Source: UBA12478 sp964513275 (GTDB lineage Bacteria > Patescibacteriota > Patescibacteriia > UBA9934 > GWF2-40-263). Taken from it: a DNA stretch of 19,803 nucleotides. Position numbers and translations under genes: made by a program. A model generated the notes under the pieces. That model searched no databases and was not told the DNA's origin. It saw only the letters and a program-made list of their open reading frames with translations. The stretch covers positions 1 through 19,803 of the forward strand of contig CAZELN010000018.1 in assembly GCA_964513275.1 (NCBI GenBank). The letters are read 5' to 3'. The stretch's first letter is position 1. The number at the start of each line of letters is the position of its first letter. This document shows, piece by piece, positions 1-7,142 of this stretch.

Positions 1-287
1 TCGCGCACCCCGGACACCTTGCGGCGCCCCTGGCGGCAACGGATCGCCATGACCGCCGAGTCCACCAGGCTCCACGCCGTCGCGACCGACTTGGCCGCGA
101 AGTTGTAGATCTTGGCGGCGGCCTCGTCGCGCTCCTCGACCGGGAGGTCACGCCCACCCATCTCGTCCGCCAGCGCGTACGCGGCGATCGAGAGCGTGGA
201 CTGCGTCGGGGGGCGGCGCACGGGCTCGCGGCGGGGCTGGCGGCGGATGGTCGCGTGGGCAACAGTTTCACGGGTCTTGATGGCCAT
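1..287 (-). CDS. Hypothetical protein, very GC-rich, 3' end off the window
   Basis: A minus-strand reading frame opens with ATG at 287-285 and runs off the left edge after 95 codons without a stop. AAAGGAG lies six bases before the ATG, a textbook Shine-Dalgarno that almost no other gene in the window has. Nearly all third codon positions are G or C, which supports real coding in a high-GC genome. The protein begins MAIKTRETVAHATIRRQ, is rich in arginine and alanine, and continues with a probably helical part (AAYALADEMGG, AAAKIYNFAAKS). I recognise no family, signal peptide or membrane helix. The first 300 bases are about 72% GC by hand count, far above the neighbouring core genes, so this is either acquired DNA or a contig chimera. 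Confidence 0.6.
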   Translation of the reverse strand, partial: MAIKTRETVAHATIRRQPRREPVRRPPTQSTLSIAAYALADEMGGRDLPVEERDEAAAKIYNFAAKSVATAWSLVDSAVMAIRCRQGRRKVSGVR

Positions 288-299
288 GGGGTGCTCCTT

Positions 300-800
300 T
301 CCGCTGTGAGGCGGACGTGGGGTTCTGGAGTTCGTCTTGTGCAGGCTATGGCGAGCCCGCACCTCCAGATGCCCCACAAAGGGGGCAAGTTGTTTTTTGG
401 GATCCCCGTGACGAGCGGGGAAGGAAGGTGAACTGCCTTTGTCGAATTTGGAATCCGACTCAGGAATTCGGAGAAGAATGGTTTCAGTGACCGACCGAAG
501 TCTGGTGTAAAACCGGGAGTACCGGGCATATGGTTCGAGTCAGACAAGCCGAGTCGAGCCATTTGGTATTCCATTTCTCTCTCCTCCGAGTTCCTGTGCC
601 GGAGTCATCTCTTCAATCTCCTGGAGGGGTTGGTGGCGCAGTGACTGGGGCAAGCCCCGAGTGTGTGCCGTGGAGATCGGGTGTGTGGATCGAGTCAGTC
701 TTCGACAAGCTCAGACCGAGTCAAGCCACTTGATCTCCTCCGCCTATCTCGACCGAAGTGTTGATGGGACGGTTTAACTCTCTCCTCCATGAGGTTGAAG
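300..800. other. Intergenic stretch without a convincing gene
   Basis: I see no supported coding gene here. There are small inverted repeats (GCCCC/GGGGC around 371-386; CCCCG/CGGGG around 405-421). Two diverged copies of a GAGTCAG...CGAGTC(G/A)AGCCA(T/C)TTG segment lie at 535-565 and 690-731, and CTCCTCC recurs near 580, 735 and 782. The second copy contains CTTCGACAAGCTCAG, a string I associate with dispersed intergenic repeats in environmental genomes. GC falls from the very high level of 1-300 to an ordinary value across this stretch. Confidence 0.5.
535..731. repeat. Two diverged copies of an intergenic repeat segment
   Basis: The segment at 535-565 (TCGAGTCAGACAAGC, then CGAGTCGAGCCATTTG) recurs at 690-731 as TCGAGTCAGTCTTCGACAAGC, then CGAGTCAAGCCACTTG. 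Both copies are followed by CTCCTCCG-type sequence. The second copy carries an extra CTTCG and CAGA. No function is visible. They could be decayed mobile-repeat units or remnants of a folded RNA. Confidence 0.35.
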
Positions 801-805
801 ATATG

Positions 806-983
806 AAAAAGCCGGTTGCTATTTGCATCGTTCCTGTGGAGGGAGTGATACAAACAACAACCGGCTTAGTAGGAATTAAGGCGAACCTTAATCTACCTAC
901 TACTTCGACCTATTACCGTGGTCGCTACGGACTCTCTCCCCAGAAAGTGTTTAGTTGTAGTGATCTATCGGTAATCTTGATAG
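806..983 (-). ncRNA. Structured small RNA with kissing loops and an intrinsic terminator
   Basis: Downstream of a near-consensus minus-strand promoter, the minus strand folds into five hairpins in a row. H1 (983-965) and H3 (924-906) each have a 5-bp stem (CTATC/GATAG and CGACC/GGTCG) and a 9-base loop. Loop 1 contains ATTACC and loop 3 contains its exact complement GGTAAT, so they can kiss. H2 (947-932) is CUUUCU-GGGG-AGAGAG. H4 (902-867) has two stem blocks and a G-UUCG-C tetraloop. H5 pairs 867-847 with 829-809 over 21 positions, all paired only if the minus strand is the RNA (three G-U pairs), and is followed by UUUUU, so it is an intrinsic terminator. I recognise no RNA family: it is not SRP, RNase P, tmRNA or a T-box. 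It could be a trans-acting RNA or an attenuator leader. Confidence 0.72.
809..867 (-). terminator. Rho-independent terminator of the small RNA
   Basis: Minus-strand bases 867-847 and 829-809 form a 21-pair stem with a 17-base loop, and UUUUU follows at 810-806. The three non-Watson-Crick positions are G-U only when read on the minus strand, which fixes the direction. The loop holds CTCCC, complementary to GGGAG in hairpin H2. Confidence 0.75.
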
Positions 984-987
984 CCAC

Positions 988-1016
988 ACTATATCATTTT
1001 TTGTCAACTTTGTCAA
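988..1016 (-). promoter_or_regulatory. Near-consensus sigma70-type promoter of the small RNA
   Basis: On the minus strand TTGACA (1016-1011) is followed after exactly 17 bases by TATAGT (993-988). This matches the consensus at 6 of 6 and 5 of 6 positions. The expected start is about 981-984, at the first base of hairpin H1, so the small RNA would begin directly with structure. A second TTGACA just downstream is too close to the -10 to serve. Confidence 0.8.
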
Positions 1017-1104
1017 GACTCGCATGAGAGAATAGTCTAGCAAATTAGCTAATTTTAGTATAATTCCTGAATCAAGCTTCTGTTAACACAGGTAAACTAA
1101 ACAT

Positions 1105-1199
1105 GTCGTCCCGAGCGAGCGAAGTGAGCCGAGGGATCTCGAGTCTATTCATTCGAGATCCCTCCGCTCGGCCGTAGAACGGCCTCGGTCGGGATGACA
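1105..1199. repeat. REP-like inverted repeat (long imperfect hairpin)
   Basis: The left arm begins GTCGTCCCGAGCGAGCG and ends GAGGGATCTCGA. The right arm is its imperfect reverse complement, TCGAGATCCCTCCGCTCGG through CGGTCGGGATGAC, with extra bases in the middle of the right arm. The GTCATCCCGAGCG...GAGGGATCTCG string is of a type I have seen dispersed in intergenic regions of many environmental bacteria. It sits between the divergent small-RNA and holB promoters, so it may act as a bidirectional barrier or be a non-autonomous element. There is no U-run directly after it. Confidence 0.7.
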
Positions 1200-1217
1200 C
1201 AGACTACAATGAAGTCA

Positions 1218-1226
1218 TGCTATAAT
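1218..1226 (+). promoter_or_regulatory. Extended -10 promoter of holB
   Basis: TGCTATAAT is a perfect extended -10 element (TG, one base, TATAAT). No good -35 lies 16-18 bases upstream, which such promoters can do without. The expected start is about 1232-1234, only a few bases before the ATG at 1238. The transcript would therefore be leaderless or nearly so, which fits the absence of a Shine-Dalgarno. Confidence 0.65.
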
Positions 1227-1237
1227 AATGTTTGCCT

Positions 1238-2182
1238 ATGCCTTTTTCAGGCCTCATTGGACATGCAAAAATTCAGGAGGTTCTTTCAAGAATGATCGCG
1301 AGGGAGACGCTCCCGCATGCCATTTTGTTTGTGGGTCCTGAAGGTGTTGGAAAGACTTTGGTGGTTCATCAACTGGTGAAGTTGCTTTTAGGTTCCAGCA
1401 CACATCCAGATTTTTTGACCCTGGAGCGTCTTGTGGATGAGAAAACCGGAAAGCGGAAGTCACAGATAAGCATTGAACAGGTGCGTGAGCTCAATGTACG
1501 TCTGGGGCTTACCTCTTGGTCGCAGGGTTGGAAGGTGGTGTTCATTGAAGAAACAAAGGCGCTTTCCATGGGAGCCGTGAACGCGCTCTTGAAAACCTTG
1601 GAGGAACCCAAAGGAAAGGTTCTCTTTCTTTTACGAGCGGGTGGCATAGAGGATCTTCCCGCGACGATCGTGTCTCGCTGTCAGATTCTGCGGTTCGGCA
1701 TTGTGTCGCGGGAGGAGATCATTGATGGACTCCTCAAGATGGGATTCACTAAGGCCGATGCTCATGCGGCTGTTGCGCAATCGCTAGGTCGTCCAGGGCG
1801 AGCCATTCGTTTCTTAAAAGAGAGTAGTTACCAAGCCGAACTCACAACAGGACTTCATCAAGCTACCGCGTTTTTTCTTGGGAGCCTTCCAGAGCGTCTG
1901 CGCCAGATGATGGAGTTGATCCCTAAAACGGAAACAGAAAAGGATGAAGCGCTTAGTTTTTTGATCAATCAATGGGAGCTTGTTCTACGAGACGTGCTTC
2001 TGCGTCAGTTGGGACTTCATGACCTTCATGTGTTTCCTACAGACAATGTACTTGATCAACTCGCGACCTCGTTGTCTTCTCAAACTCTGGTATCTATTTT
2101 TTCTCGTCTACAAGAGGTTCGCACGGGTATCCCTTCACACATCAATTCACATTTGAGCCTCGAGCATATTGCTCTGGCATAG
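1238..2182 (+). CDS. holB: DNA polymerase III subunit delta' (clamp-loader ATPase homologue)
   Basis: This 314-residue protein belongs to the clamp-loader complex that opens the beta clamp on DNA. Residues 1-30 (MPFSGLIGHAKIQ...LPHAILFVG) are the usual opening of delta'/gamma ATPases, followed by Walker A GPEGVGKT at 33-40. Further on are the Walker B-like VVFIEETKAL, the NALLKTLEEP motif and the arginine-finger motif SRCQILRF, which is the clearest family mark. The four-cysteine zinc knuckle found after Walker A in many homologues is missing. The Walker B reads IEET rather than DEAD/DEAH, as in many delta' proteins that do not hydrolyse ATP. I chose ATG 1238; an in-frame TTG at 1232 is possible but lies at the predicted transcription start. 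It is the first gene of the core run. Confidence 0.88.
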   Translation: MPFSGLIGHAKIQEVLSRMIARETLPHAILFVGPEGVGKTLVVHQLVKLLLGSSTHPDFLTLERLVDEKTGKRKSQISIEQVRELNVRLGLTSWSQGWKVVFIEETKALSMGAVNALLKTLEEPKGKVLFLLRAGGIEDLPATIVSRCQILRFGIVSREEIIDGLLKMGFTKADAHAAVAQSLGRPGRAIRFLKESSYQAELTTGLHQATAFFLGSLPERLRQMMELIPKTETEKDEALSFLINQWELVLRDVLLRQLGLHDLHVFPTDNVLDQLATSLSSQTLVSIFSRLQEVRTGIPSHINSHLSLEHIALA

Positions 2183-2191
2183 TTCTCGACT

Positions 2192-3241
2192 ATGAAAAAT
2201 CTTTCAGTCATTTTTTTCACTCTTCTGTTCATCGGAGCCGGTTGTCTTGGAGGAAGTTCCAGCTCAGGTTCAGACGGCGGTGTTTTTAAGACACTCAACG
2301 CAGGAGAAGAGTGGGGTCAGGCGGTTGTGGTACCAAGCGCGGCCGGCATTGGCACACTCGCCACCACCGACGTTATCAACATGGAGATGGATCCCCAAGA
2401 CAATGAGTACCTGTACATTGGCACACGTGAGAGCGGCATGCTGTACTCGGAAGATGCGGGTGCTTCTTGGCGTCAGCCGACCACGTCCGCACTTGCGGAA
2501 GGGTTGATTTACAAAATCGATGTGGATCCCACGGACGTGTGTAAGGTCTACGTGGCCAAAGGCTCGCGGTTATATGCCACGGAAGATTGCATGCGTTCGT
2601 TTGATGGCGAAGTGTATGTCGAGAACCGCACCGGCGTGAGTGTCGTGCAGGTCATGGTGGATTGGTATAATCCGCGCACGCTGTGGATTGGACTTTCCAA
2701 TGGGGACGTTCTCAAGAGTAGTGATTCCGGACGAACCTGGAGCACGGTGCTCAAAACTGGTGAGGAAATTTCCGCGTTCCTCATTAATAACACAGACTCG
2801 CGCCAAGTGCTTGTCAGTACGTTCTCCAACGGGATCTATAAAACCACGGACGGTGGAGACACCTGGGAGGAAGTGGATGGAGGGTTGAGCGATCTGAAAG
2901 AGTCTGACACGGTTTACCAGTTGATCCAGTCGGAAGATTCAGGCGTGGTTATTGCTGCCAGTGGTTATGGTCTCACACGCTCTGTGGATTTTGGATCGAC
3001 GTGGGAGGCGATTTCGTTGTTGACCTCGCCAGGACAAGTCGTCATTCGCGCGGTGGGGATGGATGTGGATGATCCGACCACGATTTTTTATACATCGAAC
3101 GCGACGTTCTACCGCACCACAGATGGGGGAACAACCTGGGACACGGAAAAATTTCCTTCCTCCCGCGTTGCGCGAGCTATGTTGGTTGACCCAGAAGATG
3201 CGGGAGTGTTATATATCGGCGTAGCCTCAGCAACAGAATAA
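2192..3241 (+). CDS. Lipoprotein with seven Asp-box (BNR-like) repeats, predicted beta-propeller
   Basis: This 349-residue protein starts with a lipoprotein signal: MKN, a hydrophobic stretch (residues 5-16) and a lipobox ending at Cys18 (IGAGC). A Ser/Gly-rich linker follows. Five clear Asp-box motifs (SxDxGxxW) lie at 86-93, 176-183, 218-225, 264-271 and 309-316. Two degenerate ones lie at 34-41 (TLNAGEEW) and 130-137 (TEDCMRSF). The seven motifs are 42-52 residues apart, the spacing of a seven-bladed propeller of the sialidase/sortilin/Ycf48 type. It would be anchored outside the cytoplasmic membrane and probably binds a protein or glycan; no catalytic residues can be assigned. It starts 9 bases after holB and precedes frr by 11 bases, so it is probably co-transcribed with them. 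Confidence 0.75.
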   Translation: MKNLSVIFFTLLFIGAGCLGGSSSSGSDGGVFKTLNAGEEWGQAVVVPSAAGIGTLATTDVINMEMDPQDNEYLYIGTRESGMLYSEDAGASWRQPTTSALAEGLIYKIDVDPTDVCKVYVAKGSRLYATEDCMRSFDGEVYVENRTGVSVVQVMVDWYNPRTLWIGLSNGDVLKSSDSGRTWSTVLKTGEEISAFLINNTDSRQVLVSTFSNGIYKTTDGGDTWEEVDGGLSDLKESDTVYQLIQSEDSGVVIAASGYGLTRSVDFGSTWEAISLLTSPGQVVIRAVGMDVDDPTTIFYTSNATFYRTTDGGTTWDTEKFPSSRVARAMLVDPEDAGVLYIGVASATE

Positions 3242-3252
3242 TCTTTTCCCCT

Positions 3253-3807
3253 ATGCATTCGCTCTTGAGTTCAAAAAAACCATTGTTTGAATCGGTTATT
3301 GACCATCTCCAAAAAGAACTGGGAGGGTTGCGCACGGGTCGCGCCACTCCCGCGCTGGTGGAAGACATTTCTATCAGCGCGTATGACGCTATGATGGAGA
3401 TCAAGGGTTTAGCTTCGATTCAGGTGCAGGATGCCAAGACGTTACTTATCGATCCGTGGGATAAAAATCTTCTCAAAAATATCGAGAAAGGAATTCGTGA
3501 TGCGGGCGTGGGCTTAAGTCCGGTAGTCGATGGAACCGTTATTCGCATCATGATGCCAGCCATGACGCAGGAGAACCGCAAAGCCATGGTGAAAAAAATG
3601 AAAGAGTTTTTGGAAGACGGACGAATCGCGTTGCGCCAGGTGCGTGAAGAAGCGCGTGAGGTCGCGGGCAAAATGGAGAAGGAGAAACAGATCTCTGAGG
3701 ATGAGAAGTTTAAGCTCATCGACGAGATCGATAAAATGACAAAGGAGTTTAATGAACGCATTGATGCGATCGGAGAAAAGAAAGAGGAAGAAATTATGAC
3801 GGTATGA
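3253..3807 (+). CDS. frr: Ribosome recycling factor
   Basis: This 184-residue protein matches the usual length of the ribosome recycling factor, which with EF-G splits the post-termination ribosome. Family marks are the LRTGRATPALVEDI segment near residues 26-39, IDPWDKNLLKNIEKGI (66-81), the MMPAMTQENRKAMVKKMKE segment and the long C-terminal helix ending IDAIGEKKEEEIMTV. The second domain (about residues 31-104) lies between the two halves of the three-helix bundle, as expected. The last codons overlap the next gene by ATGA, so frr and glyQS are translationally coupled. No Shine-Dalgarno precedes the ATG (TTTTCCCCT). Confidence 0.97.
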   Translation: MHSLLSSKKPLFESVIDHLQKELGGLRTGRATPALVEDISISAYDAMMEIKGLASIQVQDAKTLLIDPWDKNLLKNIEKGIRDAGVGLSPVVDGTVIRIMMPAMTQENRKAMVKKMKEFLEDGRIALRQVREEAREVAGKMEKEKQISEDEKFKLIDEIDKMTKEFNERIDAIGEKKEEEIMTV

Positions 3808-5129
3808 GCACAGACATCACCATGGAAAAATTAGTCGCCCTCGCGAAGTCGCGAGGGTTCGTGTATCCCGGGAGTGATATTTATGGTGGTTTAGCAAACT
3901 CATGGGATTACGGTCCTCTGGGAACCGAACTCAAACGTAATATCATGAACGCGTGGTGGCAGAGATTCGTCGTGGGTCGCGGCGATATGGTTGGGATTGA
4001 TGCGGCTGTCATTATGAACCCAAAAGTTTGGGAAGCGTCCGGTCACGTGGAAGGTTTCACCGACCCACTTGTCGAATGCAAAAAATGTCATGAGCGTTTT
4101 CGCTCCGATCAAATTGATACATCCAAGGCTTGCCAGAAGTGTGGTGGAAAGGACGGGTTTACTGATCCAAAAAATTTCAATCTCCTATTTAAGACGTTCC
4201 TGGGCTCGACGGAAGATTCCGCAAGCGTAGCCTATTTGCGTGGGGAACTTGCGCAAGCCATGTTCGTCGATTTTCCGCAGGTCGTGATGACAAGCCGTAA
4301 GCGCGTCCCGTTTGGGATCGCCCAACAGGGAAAATGTTTCCGCAACGAGATCACGCCCGGCAACTTCATTTTTCGCACCCGTGAGTTTAACCTCATGGAG
4401 TTTGAGTATTTTGTCCATGAGAGCGAGTGGGAAAAATGGTTTGAGTATTGGCTTGAACAAATGAAGTTATGGCTTGATTTTTGCGGTGTGAATCGTGAGC
4501 ATCTCGTGTTTCACGAAATCGAAGATGGGGAACGGGCGCACTACTCAAAGCGCACGGTAGATATCGAATATCTCTATCCGTTTGGCCAGAAGGAACTTTA
4601 CGGCTTGGCGTACCGCACGGATTTCGATCTGAAACGTCACATGGAAATGTCGGGTGTTGACTTGCGTTACACGGATCCAAAAACAAACGAGAAATATCTT
4701 CCGCATGTCATCGAGCCGACGTTTGGGATCGACCGTACTGTGCTTATCACGTTATTGGAGGCCTACACAGAAGAACAAGCACCCACGTCAGAGGAAGGGG
4801 AGACAGATACACGCGTTGTGCTCAAGCTCCCCAAAGCGCTCGCACCATTCAAGATTGCCATTCTTCCACTTTCAAAGAAGATCGAACTTACGGCGATCGC
4901 TCAGCCTCTTGCGGATCGACTGCGATCTCGATGGGCGACGGATTATGATGAAACACAATCCATCGGAAAGCGTTATCGCCGACAAGATGAAATTGGAACG
5001 CCGTACTGTGTGACGGTTGATTTTGAAACGCTTAATGATCACGCTGTCACTGTCCGTGACCGCGATACGATGGAACAGGTTCGGGTGAAGATGGATGAGT
5101 TGGAGCCATGGATGACCGTACATGTATGA
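3804..5129 (+). CDS. glyQS: Glycine--tRNA ligase, single-chain alpha2 type
   Basis: This 441-residue class II aminoacyl-tRNA synthetase charges tRNA-Gly. It is the archaeal/eukaryotic-like homodimer type, not the two-gene alpha2beta2 enzyme. Visible marks are SRGFVYPGSDIYGGLANSWDYGP near the N-terminus and a zinc-type insertion with CKKC (92-95) and CQKC (110-113). Motif 2 is GKCFRNEITP...FRTREF, with the LMEFEYF segment after it, and motif 3 is EPTFGIDRTV. The C-terminal anticodon-binding domain begins near APFKIAILPLSKK and contains GKRYRRQDEIGTPYCVTVDF. Length and domain order are typical of the family. It overlaps frr and the downstream peptidase by ATGA at both ends. Confidence 0.97.
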   Translation: MSTDITMEKLVALAKSRGFVYPGSDIYGGLANSWDYGPLGTELKRNIMNAWWQRFVVGRGDMVGIDAAVIMNPKVWEASGHVEGFTDPLVECKKCHERFRSDQIDTSKACQKCGGKDGFTDPKNFNLLFKTFLGSTEDSASVAYLRGELAQAMFVDFPQVVMTSRKRVPFGIAQQGKCFRNEITPGNFIFRTREFNLMEFEYFVHESEWEKWFEYWLEQMKLWLDFCGVNREHLVFHEIEDGERAHYSKRTVDIEYLYPFGQKELYGLAYRTDFDLKRHMEMSGVDLRYTDPKTNEKYLPHVIEPTFGIDRTVLITLLEAYTEEQAPTSEEGETDTRVVLKLPKALAPFKIAILPLSKKIELTAIAQPLADRLRSRWATDYDETQSIGKRYRRQDEIGTPYCVTVDFETLNDHAVTVRDRDTMEQVRVKMDELEPWMTVHV

Positions 5130-6397
5130 ACCACCTTACTCTTCACAACGGAACTCGCGTACACCTGATCCCATTTGCTGGTACGCAAGCGTGCTCACTT
5201 CTCGTGTTATTTGGCGTTGGATCCCGCGAGGAATCCGACGCCGTGTGGGGCGGGTCGCATTTTATCGAGCACCTGATGTTCAAAGGGACGAAACGTCGTC
5301 CAAAGACCGTTGATATTTCCCGCGAGCTCGACCGGTTTGGCGCACAGTATAACGCGTATACCGGCAAGGATCTCACGGGGTATTGGGTGAAGATTGATGG
5401 TGAGCACGCGCATATTGCCGTGGATCTGTTGCACGACATGCTGTTTCATTCCACGTTTGATGCCATAGAAATGTCACGAGAGAAAAAGGTCATCGTCGAA
5501 GAAATCAAAATGTATGAGGAGAACCCGATCATGCACATCGAAGATCTCCTGGAAGAAGCCATGTTCGACGGCCATGTGTTGGGAAAAAATATTGCCGGGA
5601 CGCCTGCTTCGGTTCTAGGGATGAAACGACCAGACGTATTGGCGTATCGAGATCGGTTTTATACGCCCAAGAATATGGTCGTGGTGATGGCCGGTCGTAT
5701 TCCTGTCAATGCCCGAAAACTTCTTGAATCCACATTCGGTTGCGTACGGCGATCCGATGCCCAAGAGATATGCCAAGGACAGGCTTTTTCCTTAGAGCGG
5801 ATGGCAGGCGGCAGACGCGTGCGCGTGCAGAAAAAAGATCTTGATCAAGTTCAACTTGCGCTTGGATTCCCTACGCTGGGGCGCGGACAGGCAGGTGAGG
5901 AAGCGGTAAAACTTTTGGCAAACATTTTGGGAGGGACGATGTCTTCGCGTTTGTTTGTGGAAGTCCGTGAGCAACGTGGATTATGCTACAGTGTGCGTGC
6001 GAGTCACGACGCGTACCAGGATGTGGGCATCTTTCAGATCCGTGCAGGATTGGACGCCAAACGTCTCCCGCAAGCGTGGAAGGTGATTGTCTCTGAGCTC
6101 AAAAAAGTCGTTCGTCACGGAGTGAGCGCGCAAGAACTTGCAATGGCAAAGGATCACGTGCGAGGCGCGCTTGCGTTGCGCTTGGAAGATTCTTCTGATC
6201 GCGCGGAATTTTATGGGCGTCAGGAGCTCTGGTTTGCCCATGCGCGTTCGCCCGAGGAGTGGGTGAAGCGGTTTGACCACGTGACACGCGCGCATGTACA
6301 CAAGGCCGCCAAAGACGTTCTTGCTCTGAGTCACTTGTCCGTTGCCGGAATTGGCCCGTTTGACGAGCAAGAGTTTATGTCACTATTGAAGTTATGA
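5126..6397 (+). CDS. M16 family zinc metallopeptidase (processing-peptidase-like)
   Basis: This 423-residue protein carries the inverted zinc motif HFIEH at residues 45-49 and the third zinc ligand Glu125 in KVIVEEIKMYEE, exactly 76 residues after His49. That is the HxxEH-x76-E signature of pitrilysin/MPP-like M16B peptidases. The N-terminal active half is followed by an inactive-type half with LNIL-like ANILGGTMSSRLF and VREQRGLCYSV, the usual R/Y substrate-binding segment. There is no signal peptide, so a cytoplasmic peptide-degrading or processing role is likely. I chose ATG 5126, whose ATGA overlaps the glyQS stop, over an in-frame ATG at 5108 lying inside glyQS. It overlaps tpiA by ATGA. 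Confidence 0.93.
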   Translation: MNHLTLHNGTRVHLIPFAGTQACSLLVLFGVGSREESDAVWGGSHFIEHLMFKGTKRRPKTVDISRELDRFGAQYNAYTGKDLTGYWVKIDGEHAHIAVDLLHDMLFHSTFDAIEMSREKKVIVEEIKMYEENPIMHIEDLLEEAMFDGHVLGKNIAGTPASVLGMKRPDVLAYRDRFYTPKNMVVVMAGRIPVNARKLLESTFGCVRRSDAQEICQGQAFSLERMAGGRRVRVQKKDLDQVQLALGFPTLGRGQAGEEAVKLLANILGGTMSSRLFVEVREQRGLCYSVRASHDAYQDVGIFQIRAGLDAKRLPQAWKVIVSELKKVVRHGVSAQELAMAKDHVRGALALRLEDSSDRAEFYGRQELWFAHARSPEEWVKRFDHVTRAHVHKAAKDVLALSHLSVAGIGPFDEQEFMSLLKL

Positions 6398-7141
6398 AAA
6401 CCATCGTTGCCAATTGGAAAATGAACGTCGGCGTTCGGGAGTCCGTGGCGCTTGCACGTGGAACCTTGTTGACGTTGCGCGGTCGTCGTCTGGCACCGGG
6501 GCTCATCATGTGCCCACCGTTTGTGGCTCTTTCAGAAGTCCGAAAGGTGGTCGCACGCAGTTCCGTACATCTGGGCGCCCAAAATATCTTTTGGGAACCA
6601 ACGGGTTCCTTTACGGNNNNNNNNNNATGTCATGATCAGTCACTCTGAGCGCCGAATCCATCTTGGAGAGACGGACGAGATGGTCAACAAAAAAGTCCTC
6701 CACGCCTTGGAGGAACAACTGGTTCCGATCGTATGTGTGGGGGAGAACAGCTCACAACGTGAATCCGGCGAGGCCGAGTCGACGGTGGAGCAACAACTGG
6801 TTGTCGCGCTTCGTGACGTGCGTCTCCACTCTTCCAGCCCTCTTTTTATTGCGTATGAACCGGTTTGGGCTATTGGAACTGGAGATGTCGCTTCGGTTGC
6901 GGACGTGGTCAACATGCACCAGCATATCCGTGGCGTGCTTGGGCAGATGATGTCTCCTGTGGATGTTCGCCGTATCGCGGTTCTGTATGGTGGAAGTGTA
7001 GACGGAGAAAACGCGTACGGATTTTTGCGCGAAGCGGATGTCGATGGAGTACTTGTCGGTTCCTCAAGCGTGAAACTTTCCCAATTGAGTGAGATCGTGC
7101 ACGCCGCGGCCGAAGTTTTGGAAGCGCAGCACCCAGCATAA
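6394..7141 (+). CDS. tpiA: Triosephosphate isomerase, interrupted by an assembly gap
   Basis: This enzyme interconverts dihydroxyacetone phosphate and glyceraldehyde 3-phosphate in glycolysis. The N-terminal part reads VANWKMN with catalytic Lys9, then LGAQNIFWEPTGSFTG. After ten Ns the frame changes and continues VMISHSERRIHLGE (catalytic His), AYEPVWAIGTG (catalytic Glu and loop 6) and LYGGSV (phosphate binding). Family alignment places about 14 residues, roughly 42 bases, in the gap. The two frames agree only if the true gap length is a multiple of three, so this is an intact gene with missing sequence and not a frameshift. A small oddity is Ser instead of the usual Gly before the catalytic HSERR. 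It overlaps the M16 gene by ATGA. Confidence 0.92.
6617..6626. other. Assembly gap (10 N) inside tpiA
   Basis: Ten Ns stand for an unknown length. Reading the tpiA product on both sides, the missing stretch should encode about 14 residues and have a length divisible by three, probably near 42 bases. The last codon before the gap is an incomplete Gly codon, and the first after it ends in AT, compatible with Tyr. Confidence 0.9.
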
Positions 7142-7142
7142 T

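Noticed and set aside
530..1027. Two plus-strand open frames (67 and 89 codons)
   Set aside because: They lie across repeats and across the antisense of the structured minus-strand RNA and its promoter. Their products look random and there is no coding-like codon use.
1232..1240. TTG at 1232 as the holB start
   Set aside because: The predicted transcription start is at about the same place. ATG 1238 gives the usual N-terminus for the family.
6394..7141. Frameshift or pseudogene in tpiA
   Set aside because: The frame change coincides exactly with the N run, and all catalytic residues are present on either side.
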